From contig NZ_CP150254.1 of assembly GCF_037975445.1 (NCBI RefSeq), positions 4,896,001-4,960,000 of the forward strand: a stretch of 64,000 nt of DNA. Direction: 5' to 3'. Position 1 is the stretch's first letter, and each line of letters opens with the position of its first letter. The translations under genes and the position numbers were made by a program. The notes beneath the pieces were generated by a model. It saw only the letters and a list, made by a program, of their open reading frames with translations, did no database searches and had not been told where the DNA came from. Shown one piece after another: positions 26,556-33,954 of the stretch. The DNA is from Peribacillus sp. FSL P2-0133. GTDB lineage: Bacteria; Bacillota; Bacilli; Bacillales; DSM-1321.

Positions 26556-26584
26556 AAAAATCTTCCGCCTTGGAAGATTTTTTG
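26556..26584 (+). terminator. Intrinsic terminator
   Basis: AAATCTTCC pairs with GGAAGATTT and runs into TTTTG. It ends the LytTR-DUF3021 pair. Confidence 0.85.
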
Positions 26585-26618
26585 TTTAATTTTCCATACA
26601 GAAATATTGTGGTTATTA

Positions 26619-26700
26619 AAGTAAACTGCCCCTTTAGTTGCATAACAAAAAGGTTGCTTCAGCAACCTCCCTTATTGAACTAAAGCACCCGTTAGTTTAA
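26619..26700 (+). repeat. Interspersed repeat, type B
   Basis: Perfect GGTTGC-TTCA-GCAACC stem with full right arm cacccgttagttta. It lies between convergent genes, 51 bp past the minus-strand gene at 26751. Confidence 0.88.
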
Positions 26701-26750
26701 GTGTACTCACTCACAAACTTTAAATTTTCATTCTAAATCTTATGGCTTAA

Positions 26751-27632
26751 TTACTTAAAATACCATTTTAATGCATTCGTGTACAATATTTTTTCGGTAG
26801 CTTTTTCATCAATTAGACGCTGAATCAATTCAATGTCTGCATACAATAAGTAAAACAAAAACCCGAAATACAGACGCTCATGTTTGAGTGTCTGTATTTT
26901 CGAGTAGTCATCTATTTGTACACCTTCCGAACCTCCAAGATTAATGCAAGAATCATCAATTCTTTCTTTATTTCCTTCTTTATCAATATAAAAATATTGA
27001 TTATTGATAATCCCTTCTCTTTCAGGAAGCGGACTGAGTGTGTATCCTTTTTCATTAATTCGATAAATATCAAAGTCTTCACTTTTTTTAGGTTTTGGAG
27101 CATCCTTGATATTGTACACCACTCTAACTTCACCCTCATACCCTTTTGGAATGAAATAGAATTCATTTGTATGCTTTTCAAACAATGGACCCGAGACAGT
27201 CATTGACCCAAATAAAGCTAAAGAGAATAAGATAACAGTAGTTAGCGTGTTCGTAATTATTACCTTGTTGGCCGGCTTTATCCCCCTGTTGTGTTTTCTC
27301 ATTCTCTGCCATTCTTCTGATAGGAAGAAGAGCAAAGAGCAGATGACCGCATAAATTCCGAGTTCTCCTAAAAATATGGAGGGCAGAAAACCGAATACCA
27401 GATAGAACAAGGATGCGAAATTAAATCGATTCTTTCCGATTTTCATTGTTACAAAATCCGAAAGAAAGGAAACGGGTAACCCGTAAACAACATTGCCTAT
27501 GAAGGCATATACCATCGCGAATATAAAATAGATTGGCGAACCTGTTCGAAGTTCCAATAGGAGAAAGAACCCTCCGAGAATACTGCTGACGATCAAGACA
27601 GATTTAAGCTTTGTGGAAAGCATATCTTTCAT
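26751..27632 (-). CDS. Membrane protein with DUF6843-like domain
   Basis: 293 residues: four or five hydrophobic helices in the first 165 residues, then an extracytoplasmic beta-rich domain (about 172-270) opening FYFIPKGYEGEVRVVYNI, the pattern of DUF6843. AAAGGGG precedes the ATG. Directly upstream lies a decayed lipoprotein gene on the same strand. No function is known. Confidence 0.72.
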   Translation of the reverse strand: MKDMLSTKLKSVLIVSSILGGFFLLLELRTGSPIYFIFAMVYAFIGNVVYGLPVSFLSDFVTMKIGKNRFNFASLFYLVFGFLPSIFLGELGIYAVICSLLFFLSEEWQRMRKHNRGIKPANKVIITNTLTTVILFSLALFGSMTVSGPLFEKHTNEFYFIPKGYEGEVRVVYNIKDAPKPKKSEDFDIYRINEKGYTLSPLPEREGIINNQYFYIDKEGNKERIDDSCINLGGSEGVQIDDYSKIQTLKHERLYFGFLFYLLYADIELIQRLIDEKATEKILYTNALKWYFK

Positions 27633-27639
27633 TTTTATT

Positions 27640-27813
27640 CCCCTTTTGTTGTATCATCTCTACATTCGTACACAGAGCCTTAATTTCCTTTCCCTCATTA
27701 AACTCTTGAATGAATTGTTCTAACTTTTCTTATTGTGAATAATTGCTCTCCGTCGGAGCATTTCTGCACCCCATCAGACCCATAACGACGATAACGATGA
27801 ATAATATGATTTT
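27640..27813 (-). pseudogene. Decayed lipoprotein gene
   Basis: The minus strand reads KIILFIVIVVMGLMGCRN, a lipoprotein signal with a clear lipobox, then stops at a TAA after 28 codons. The same frame continues open with EKLEQFIQEFNEGKEIKAL. The initiator codon is also lost (an ATA-TAA precedes). It is probably a small lipoprotein once co-transcribed with the DUF6843 gene. Confidence 0.5.
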
Positions 27814-27841
27814 ATATATCTATAACACCCACTTTTCCTTT

Positions 27842-27896
27842 TTTTACTTATGTACAGATAATAGTCGTTTTAGGCATTATCTGTACATAAGTAAAA
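27842..27896. repeat. Perfect 21-bp inverted repeat
   Basis: Arms 27842-27862 and 27876-27896 are perfect complements around a 13-base loop; the core of each arm is ACTTATGTACAGATAAT. There is no T-run on either strand, so it is not an ordinary terminator. A single half-copy occurs at 17171-17190. The surrounding 27633-27954 gap otherwise holds a pseudogene and a repeat copy. Confidence 0.8.
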
Positions 27897-27946
27897 GAGC
27901 TGCCACAGCAACCCTGTTTTTGATGTAAAGCACCCGCTAGCATATT
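27895..27946 (+). repeat. Interspersed repeat, type B, left arm missing
   Basis: AGCTGCCACAGCAACC stem and cacccgctag right arm are present; the left arm is replaced by the 21-bp inverted repeat. It lies 9 bp past the stop of the small membrane gene at 27955. Confidence 0.75.
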
Positions 27947-27954
27947 AATAAAAT

Positions 27955-28158
27955 TTATTGCTTGTCATCAGGTTCTTCTTTATCACTCATTGTTTTCTGA
28001 TACTTACTAATATGATTAGCTATATATAAAAGTAAACCAAAACTCCCGCCAACTAATACCCCGAAACCTGAACCAGCAGCTACCCGCTCCAAGGCGTAAA
28101 AAACTATCACACCGAGAAGAACATATGAAAAAACTGTATCAATCTTAATCAAATCCAC
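27955..28158 (-). CDS. Small two-helix membrane protein
   Basis: 67 residues with two hydrophobic helices (about 10-27 and 31-47) linked by a Gly-rich turn (AAGSGFGVLVGGSFG) and an acidic/basic tail. The start is probably GTG close behind AAAGGAGAAGG; a TTG two codons later is an alternative. The family is not recognised. Confidence 0.55.
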   Translation of the reverse strand: MDLIKIDTVFSYVLLGVIVFYALERVAAGSGFGVLVGGSFGLLLYIANHISKYQKTMSDKEEPDDKQ

Positions 28159-28195
28159 CCTTCTCCTTTACTGCAATATAAATTCATTTCAAATG

Positions 28196-28276
28196 CACTA
28201 ACTTGCCTCATTAGCTGTAGAAGCACAATATTGTAGAAAATGTTTAAAGATTGAAGAAAAGCTCCTGTTAGTTTAA
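28196..28276 (+). repeat. Degenerate interspersed repeat
   Basis: Both outer arms are recognisable (gcactaacttgcctcattag and gctcctgttagttta), but the central hairpin has been lost. It sits 22 bp past the gene at 28298. Confidence 0.5.
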
Positions 28277-28297
28277 TTTTCAATGTAATCTGCCTTA

Positions 28298-28591
28298 TTA
28301 ACTGACCTTAAAGTAATGTAACCAGACAAAGATAAATGGGATGGAGAGATAATAAATGTTTATTAAGCATCCTAAAGTCATTACGTACTTTATGAATCTT
28401 TTCTTAATAAGAATGGACAAAAATAGCCCAATAACCGGTAATAGAATAACTGCTATTTGTATCGTTATATTAACAAAATTGTGCATCCCCCAAGGACTAA
28501 CATTCAACATCCCCTTACTATGGATGAACAATAAAGTTCCTGATAATATCCAAATCAAACTAGTAATAAATATATATATTACATTTCTCAT
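28298..28591 (-). CDS. Small three-helix membrane protein
   Basis: 97 residues with hydrophobic helices at about 5-24, 43-62 and 70-92. AAGGGAG precedes the ATG. The family is not recognised. It stands alone between repeat copies on both sides. Confidence 0.62.
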   Translation of the reverse strand: MRNVIYIFITSLIWILSGTLLFIHSKGMLNVSPWGMHNFVNITIQIAVILLPVIGLFLSILIKKRFIKYVMTLGCLINIYYLSIPFIFVWLHYFKVS

Positions 28592-28672
28592 CTTTATCTC
28601 CCTTTACAGAGTCCCCAGTCTTCTTAGTAAAACTTTAACACATAATTCCATTTATTTGGTTACATATTACCT

Positions 28673-28740
28673 GAATTATCCTTCCCCTTTAACTCCACAA
28701 AAAAAAGGCTGCCGCAGCAACCCCTTTTATTGAAGCTCAG
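28673..28740 (+). repeat. Interspersed repeat, type B
   Basis: GGCTGCCGCAGCAACC stem with left arm; the right arm is truncated. It lies 13 bp past the racemase stop and should act as its terminator on the minus strand. Confidence 0.82.
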
Positions 28741-28752
28741 TGTCTAATCAAT

Positions 28753-29445
28753 TCATTTTTCCAATGCCATATTAACAGTATCTACGGCATGGATTGCGGC
28801 CGTATCAAATAATGGCACTTCTGAATCCTCTGGTTTTACCAGTAATCCAATTTCGGTGCAGCCTAATATTATTCCTTCCGCTCCTTCATCCACTAACCCC
28901 TTGATAATCTTTTTGTAATGATCTCTTGATGATTGTTTGATTTCCCCTAAACATAATTCTTCATAAATTACTTTATTGATCACTTTTCTATCCTCGTCAT
29001 TTGGTATCAAAACCTTGATACCATTAGACTCAATTCGTGTTTTATAAAAGTCTTGCTCCATCGTATATTTAGTGCCAAGTAAACCAACCGTACTGATTTT
29101 GGACTTTTTAATTTGTTTTGCGGTTGAATCAGCAATGTGTAAAATCGGTAAACTGACTTTTTCTTCAATATATCCGACCACTTTATGCATCGTATTTGTA
29201 CAGATGACAATCATTTCGGCACCTGCCTTTTCCAAAGACAGAGCTACATCGGCTAATAATTTACCGGAACTTTCCCAATCCCCTTCAGCTTGATAGCGTT
29301 CAATTTCTTCAAAATCCACGCTATATAAAATGCACTTGGCTGAATGCAATCCTCCCAATTTGGCTTTCACTTCCTCATTAATGAGTCGATAATATTCCAG
29401 CGACGATTCCCAGCTCATTCCGCCAATAAGGCCAATAGTTTTCAC
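28753..29445 (-). CDS. Aspartate/glutamate racemase family protein
   Basis: 230 residues in two alpha/beta halves. The catalytic cysteines are Cys82 in ICTNTMHK and Cys196 in GCTEIG. TIGLIGGMSWESS at the N-terminus places it with aspartate racemase-like (YgeA/RacX) enzymes acting without cofactor. GTG at 29445 follows AAAAGGGGAA; a longer start has no site. It is 28 bp downstream of fosB on the same strand and may share its transcript. Confidence 0.87.
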   Translation of the reverse strand: MKTIGLIGGMSWESSLEYYRLINEEVKAKLGGLHSAKCILYSVDFEEIERYQAEGDWESSGKLLADVALSLEKAGAEMIVICTNTMHKVVGYIEEKVSLPILHIADSTAKQIKKSKISTVGLLGTKYTMEQDFYKTRIESNGIKVLIPNDEDRKVINKVIYEELCLGEIKQSSRDHYKKIIKGLVDEGAEGIILGCTEIGLLVKPEDSEVPLFDTAAIHAVDTVNMALEK

Positions 29446-29473
29446 AAAGATTCCCCTTTTCATAGTTTAATTA

Positions 29474-29896
29474 TCAGTCGAAAAACTCCATATGTGCTTT
29501 TTCTTGTTTGTAGTAATCTATTCTGTTTTGTAAAGTACCTGTATGAAACTCGAACTTATGACCATCTGGATCAGTGAAATAAATGGACTTCTTATCTTTT
29601 TCATCTCTTGGACGTCCTGACAGGATGTTTACTTTCAATTCCTTTAGTTTCTCGTACATGTTCATAAAGTCAGCTTCTTCTATGGAAAATGCTATATGTG
29701 TGTATGATTGGCTTATTTCATTACGGGGTATATCCTTTTCTGCATTCAGGGCAAGCCACATTCCATTCAAATCAAAATAGGCAGTGTTTATCCCCTTAAC
29801 TAACAATTTTGCATCAAAAACATTTCGATAAAACTCAATGGATCTCTCTAAATTAGAAACTGAAAATAAAAAGTGATTCAAACCTTTTATAGACAC
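29474..29896 (-). CDS. fosB: Metallothiol transferase FosB (fosfomycin resistance)
   Basis: 140 residues, VOC fold. It is a close match in motif order to Bacillus FosB: metal ligands His8, His67 and Glu116, the GRPRDEKDKKSIYFTDPDGH run, and LQNRIDYYKQEK near the end. FosB adds bacillithiol (or cysteine) to fosfomycin in the cytosol, opening the epoxide. Full length, GTG start after GAGGTGG. It lies between a PepSY protein gene and a racemase gene on the same strand. Chromosomal fosB is common in Bacillus and need not be acquired. Confidence 0.93.
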   Translation of the reverse strand: MSIKGLNHFLFSVSNLERSIEFYRNVFDAKLLVKGINTAYFDLNGMWLALNAEKDIPRNEISQSYTHIAFSIEEADFMNMYEKLKELKVNILSGRPRDEKDKKSIYFTDPDGHKFEFHTGTLQNRIDYYKQEKAHMEFFD

Positions 29897-29910
29897 TCTA
29901 CCACCTCATA

Positions 29911-30441
29911 TTAAGGTTGCTTTTTTTTCGCCATTAGACGCTTATAAAGAGGATACCCGAACATGTAATACCCTGAAAATGACAGCAGGATTAAGGATAA
30001 ACCGGTCATTGTGAGGATACTGTATCTATACCAATCACCAAAGAAGGTTCCATCATGCAAAGTGATGAGGAACGTCGAGTAATCTGGATTTGTGGATAAC
30101 ACTTTTCCCGTACTCACATCTATTTGAACATTTTGACCATTATTAAAGCGAACCTGGTACACATTTGCACTTGGTCTATATTCAATTCTAAATATATCTT
30201 CAACCGAGTCTGCACCTGGAAGATCCTGTGACGTAGCAATGGACACGACCTTCTCCATAGGTATCGCTTGATCTGGACCTGCCTCTTTCCCCGTCCTTAA
30301 CTCATCAGCCACTCCGAGTGGTAACATATAAACAAGCACGAGGCCTGTGACTGCGATGAACATAAAAAAAACGGATAAAACCAATCCAGTCCATTTATGT
30401 ATTTTTCGGCTTAATTGATACAACTTTACAGATTTCGACAA
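29911..30441 (-). CDS. PepSY-domain membrane protein
   Basis: 176 residues. An N-terminal helix (about 18-40, preceded by the RKIHKWTGLVLSVFF motif of PepSY-associated helices), an extracytoplasmic PepSY module (about 75-120, YQVRFNNGQNVQIDVSTGKVL) and a C-terminal helix (about 140-162). Family members are linked to iron reduction or protease inhibition. The start is TTG with a weak site. It ends 14 bp before fosB. Confidence 0.82.
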   Translation of the reverse strand: MSKSVKLYQLSRKIHKWTGLVLSVFFMFIAVTGLVLVYMLPLGVADELRTGKEAGPDQAIPMEKVVSIATSQDLPGADSVEDIFRIEYRPSANVYQVRFNNGQNVQIDVSTGKVLSTNPDYSTFLITLHDGTFFGDWYRYSILTMTGLSLILLSFSGYYMFGYPLYKRLMAKKKQP

Positions 30442-30491
30442 TGTTCCATCACATCCTTTGACTATTTTTCAAAACAGTAATATTCATACAA

Positions 30492-30938
30492 TTATAAATT
30501 TTTCTTCATAACCACCCGATCTTCATTTACAATATAATCATTTTTCAGATAAAATGCTTCTGCAAGCCCGTCATTAGCAGTTAATAAATATAGACTTTTA
30601 ATCTCTCTTTTCTGCAGTTCATCTTCTAAAGATTGAAGCATCTTTGAGCCATGCCCTTTACCTTGCATTTCATTATTTACACAAAGTTCTGCCAAATAAA
30701 AAGTTAAACCTTGATAAGACACCTTACTATTTCCAGCAACAAAACCAACAGTATTGTGATCAACCTGAAATAAAAAGCCAAGAAATTTAGGCGTATGAAA
30801 TAAGTCGGAAAGTCTCTCTTTAGCCGTTTCATATGTCCAACTTTCATTCCATGGTTCACGATTAAACACGTTCATGTAGAGTTCAATACATTGCTCCATA
30901 TTCTCCGATGTCAGTGGCAGCATTTCTATCATATTCAT
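30492..30938 (-). CDS. GNAT N-acetyltransferase
   Basis: 148 residues. VNNEMQGKGHGSKML is the acetyl-CoA loop and YLLTANDGLAEAFYLKNDY the closing motif. The N-terminal YMNVFNREPWNESWTYE resembles aminoglycoside 6'-acetyltransferase-like GNATs, but substrate cannot be assigned. AAAGGAAGC precedes the ATG. Confidence 0.82.
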   Translation of the reverse strand: MNMIEMLPLTSENMEQCIELYMNVFNREPWNESWTYETAKERLSDLFHTPKFLGFLFQVDHNTVGFVAGNSKVSYQGLTFYLAELCVNNEMQGKGHGSKMLQSLEDELQKREIKSLYLLTANDGLAEAFYLKNDYIVNEDRVVMKKNL

Positions 30939-30999
30939 GCTTCCTTTCTATTTTCATTAAAATTTTGTATATTAATCCAAATTATATCTTATCTTATGT

Positions 31000-31060
31000 G
31001 AACTAACCTGTTTCTATAGGACCATAAAAGAAGATCTGCCTAAGCAGAAGAAAATCACCT
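31000..31060 (+). repeat. Interspersed repeat, divergent stem
   Basis: Left arm gaactaacctg is clear; the stem is TCTGC-CTAA-GCAGA and the right arm is lost. It lies in the divergent spacer before the sigma-54 activator gene. Confidence 0.55.
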
Positions 31061-31094
31061 AAAATACCAGACAACTATTATGGAGGAGAAAACA

Positions 31095-32504
31095 ATGAAC
31101 AGATTGGATAATTATGAGGTTCTGAATCAATTGAAATACATTGATGGCATTACCATTATCGATAATAAAGGGACAATCTTATTTACAATCAAATTTAATC
31201 CGCGATTTCACTCTGAAACTCTCGAACGGGAGGAAATATTAGGAGAAAGCTTATTTTCTGTATTTCCTACGTTGAATGAAAAATCGAGCACATTATTAAA
31301 TGCCCTGAAAACAGGTCGCCCTATTTTTAAAGGCAAGCAAGAAATTGTTGATTTTATGGGACGGAAAATTGAAACCACAAATATTTCTTTACCAATCAGG
31401 GCCCATGGGAAAATTATTGGAGCAATTGAATTGTCGAAAGAAAGAAGTAAAGAAGATTCAACTCCTAATAATGTAATCGAAATCAATTCAGAAATGTTTA
31501 AAGGCGATAAACGATTACTGGAAAATATTCGGCCGGAACGGGCCAAATATACACTAAAAGATATTATTACTGATAACGAGGAAATGAAGAATTTAAAGCG
31601 TTTAACCGAAAAAATCGCTAAAGGAAGCTCACCCGTCTTTATATATGGTGAAACAGGAACAGGAAAAGAATTATTTGCCCAATCACTGCATAATGCCAGC
31701 ACTCGTGCAGAAAAGCCTTTCATTGCGCAAAACTGTGCAGCCATTCCGGAAGCCTTAATTGAAAGTATTCTGTTCGGTACAATAAAAGGAAGTTTTACAG
31801 GAGCAGAAAATAATCCAGGTTTATTTGAAATAGCGGAAGGAGGAACCATTTTCCTGGATGAGATCAACTCGATGCCCATTCATCTCCAGTCCAAGTTATT
31901 AAGAGTACTGCAGGACGGATATATTCGAAGATTAGGAGATAGAAATATTAGAAAGGTTGATGTGCGTATAATCACGGCGTCCAATAAACGCCCTGAAGAT
32001 TGTGTAAAGGATAAAGATATGCGGCTTGATTTATATTACAGATTATGTGTAATGACGCTCAATATTCCGCCATTACGTGAACGGAAAAATGATATTAAGC
32101 CTTTATTGGATTTTTTCATCTCTAAATATAATGTGCTGCTTCACAAAAATATTACCAACGTATCCAAAGAAGTATATGACTTTCTCTTGAGGTACAACTG
32201 GCCAGGGAATGTACGGGAATTGGAACATATTGTTGAATTTGCGATCAATCAAATAGATGAATGGGAAGATACACTTCAAATGAAAGATATTGAAGAGCGT
32301 GTGAAAAATTTCATTAGACATTGTGAAGAAGAGTTTCAGATTGAACCATTAAAAGATGCTGTTGCCAGATTAGAAAGGAACATGATCGAAAAAGCAATCC
32401 ATGAAACCAAAAACAACGTATCGCAAGCAGCTAAATTACTCGAAATACCAAGACAGACTTTGCAAAATAAGATCCGATTGTACGAAATAGTGCCCAAAAG
32501 CTAA
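31095..32504 (+). CDS. Sigma-54-dependent activator, PAS + AAA+ + HTH (RocR-like)
   Basis: 469 residues. A PAS sensor (about 10-115) is followed by the AAA+ domain with Walker A GETGTGKE (185-192), the sigma-54 contact loop GSFTGA (232-237) and Walker B GGTIFLDE (249-256). A Fis-type HTH (NNVSQAAKLLEIPRQTLQN) ends the protein. GSFTGA instead of GAFTGA is also usual in RocR-type regulators. GGAGGAG precedes the ATG at 31095. A sigma-54 promoter and paired repeats lie just downstream, before the alanine dehydrogenase-like gene. Confidence 0.92.
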   Translation: MNRLDNYEVLNQLKYIDGITIIDNKGTILFTIKFNPRFHSETLEREEILGESLFSVFPTLNEKSSTLLNALKTGRPIFKGKQEIVDFMGRKIETTNISLPIRAHGKIIGAIELSKERSKEDSTPNNVIEINSEMFKGDKRLLENIRPERAKYTLKDIITDNEEMKNLKRLTEKIAKGSSPVFIYGETGTGKELFAQSLHNASTRAEKPFIAQNCAAIPEALIESILFGTIKGSFTGAENNPGLFEIAEGGTIFLDEINSMPIHLQSKLLRVLQDGYIRRLGDRNIRKVDVRIITASNKRPEDCVKDKDMRLDLYYRLCVMTLNIPPLRERKNDIKPLLDFFISKYNVLLHKNITNVSKEVYDFLLRYNWPGNVRELEHIVEFAINQIDEWEDTLQMKDIEERVKNFIRHCEEEFQIEPLKDAVARLERNMIEKAIHETKNNVSQAAKLLEIPRQTLQNKIRLYEIVPKS

Positions 32505-32547
32505 CAATGGACAAATAAACGATGTAGAAAGTGCCCAAAATATAACA
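32489..32547 (+). promoter_or_regulatory. Probable enhancer: two direct repeats for the RocR-like activator
   Basis: AGTGCCCAAAAGCTAACA (32489-32506) and AGTGCCCAAAATATAACA (32530-32547) differ at two positions and start 41 bp apart, close to four helical turns. They lie 110-170 bp upstream of the sigma-54 promoter. The first includes the stop codon of the activator gene. Confidence 0.65.
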
Positions 32548-32657
32548 TCCATTGCTTAAATATTAACAATTCAATCATTTTCACTATCTGAAATCGACAT
32601 TATCATAATGCGAAACTCTTATTTTCCTGCATAAAACAGCGGAAAATGATGAGATCT

Positions 32658-32676
32658 TTTGGCATACTTCTTGCTT
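32658..32676 (+). promoter_or_regulatory. Sigma-54 promoter of the AlaDH-NhaC operon
   Basis: TTGGCATACTTCTTGC: GG at 32661-32662 and GC at 32673-32674 are separated by ten bases, the invariant -24/-12 spacing. It is about 60 bp upstream of the dehydrogenase start. Confidence 0.88.
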
Positions 32677-32738
32677 AGTTTACAGATGTAACATAAAGCA
32701 TTTCCTCTCTATAAAAAAATAGGAAGAAGGGGTATTGT

Positions 32739-33905
32739 ATGAAAATTGGTATGCCGAGGGAAATCAAGGCTGGAGAAGATCGCGTTGTATTTACACCAAT
32801 AGAAACTGCTGAGTTAGTCGGAGATGGGCATTGCGTGTTGATCGAGACAGAAGCTGGTTTGAAAGCTGGCTTCACTGATAAGGAGTATGTGGAAGCAGGC
32901 GCACATATCAGACTGACCATGGACGAAATATATAAGGAAGCCGACTTTATTGTGAAAGTTAAGGAAATTTCACCCGAAGAATATGAGCTGTTGAGGGAAA
33001 ATCAATTGATCTTCGCCTGCCTCCATCCGGCTTCAAACAGAGAAGAAGTGGACGTATTAATGAAGAAAAAGGTGATTGCACTTACGGCAGAGGATTCCCA
33101 TAGATACGGTTCCCCGAATTGCGAAGTTGCAGGCAAATTAGGCGCTTTAATGGGAGCTTATCATTTGCTTAGTATTAATGGAGGAAACGGACAGCTTATA
33201 TGCGGAGTCGGCGGCGCACCGGGAGCGAATGTCCTGGTCCTTGGTGCTGGAATTGTTGGAAAGGCAGCTACAGAAATTGTTTCCGCCTTAGGTGCTGACG
33301 TTACCCTGATGGACATCAATATAGGTGCATTAAGACATTGCCAAGAAATTTTCCCTAAAAATGTAAACACAATGATATCCAATCAACAAAGCATCAAAAA
33401 AGTCCTTCAAGATATAGACTTAGTCATCAATTGTGTTAAATGGCCAAAACATAGAAAAGATCATTTAATTACTAGAGATATGTTAAAAATCATGAAAAAA
33501 GGTTCAGTGATTGTAGACATCAGTGCGGATGTTGGCGGGGCAATTGAAACCTATAAACCGACAACACATGCAGACCCTACTTATGTGTTGGACGGCGTAG
33601 TTCATTACGGAGTGGATAATATACCAGGAGCTGCACCACATACTGCCTCTAAAGCCTATGCTGCAGCCGTGCTGCCTCATATCCGGTCCATCGCGAACAA
33701 CGGTGTAGCCGAGGCGTGCAGGAGAGATGGATTCTTAAGAAGAAGCTTAACCGTATATAAAGGCATTCTTACACATGAAGAAACATGTGTCGTTCAAGGC
33801 AGGGAATTCACATTTCCGGAAGAAGCACTGGGTTTAACGGATCGCAATGATCTCGATTTTGTACCTAATGCTACAACTACAAAATTACCGATGAAAATGA
33901 GTTAG
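32739..33905 (+). CDS. Alanine dehydrogenase/PNT-family enzyme
   Basis: 388 residues. Catalytic residues align in place with alanine dehydrogenase: Arg15, Lys75 and His96. NAD is bound at GAGIVG (169-174), and SADVGG (Asp264) matches the family's AVDQGG. Ald converts L-alanine and NAD to pyruvate, ammonia and NADH. The sequence is clearly divergent from the common Bacillus Ald (for example the 120s and the 280-300 region), so another amino acid may be the substrate. GAAGAAGGGG precedes the ATG. The gene lies behind a sigma-54 promoter and before an NhaC-type antiporter. Confidence 0.82.
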   Translation: MKIGMPREIKAGEDRVVFTPIETAELVGDGHCVLIETEAGLKAGFTDKEYVEAGAHIRLTMDEIYKEADFIVKVKEISPEEYELLRENQLIFACLHPASNREEVDVLMKKKVIALTAEDSHRYGSPNCEVAGKLGALMGAYHLLSINGGNGQLICGVGGAPGANVLVLGAGIVGKAATEIVSALGADVTLMDINIGALRHCQEIFPKNVNTMISNQQSIKKVLQDIDLVINCVKWPKHRKDHLITRDMLKIMKKGSVIVDISADVGGAIETYKPTTHADPTYVLDGVVHYGVDNIPGAAPHTASKAYAAAVLPHIRSIANNGVAEACRRDGFLRRSLTVYKGILTHEETCVVQGREFTFPEEALGLTDRNDLDFVPNATTTKLPMKMS

Positions 33906-33954
33906 CATATCAACCATTTAAAAAGAAAGAAGTGTTAAGGGGGGAGAAAAATCC

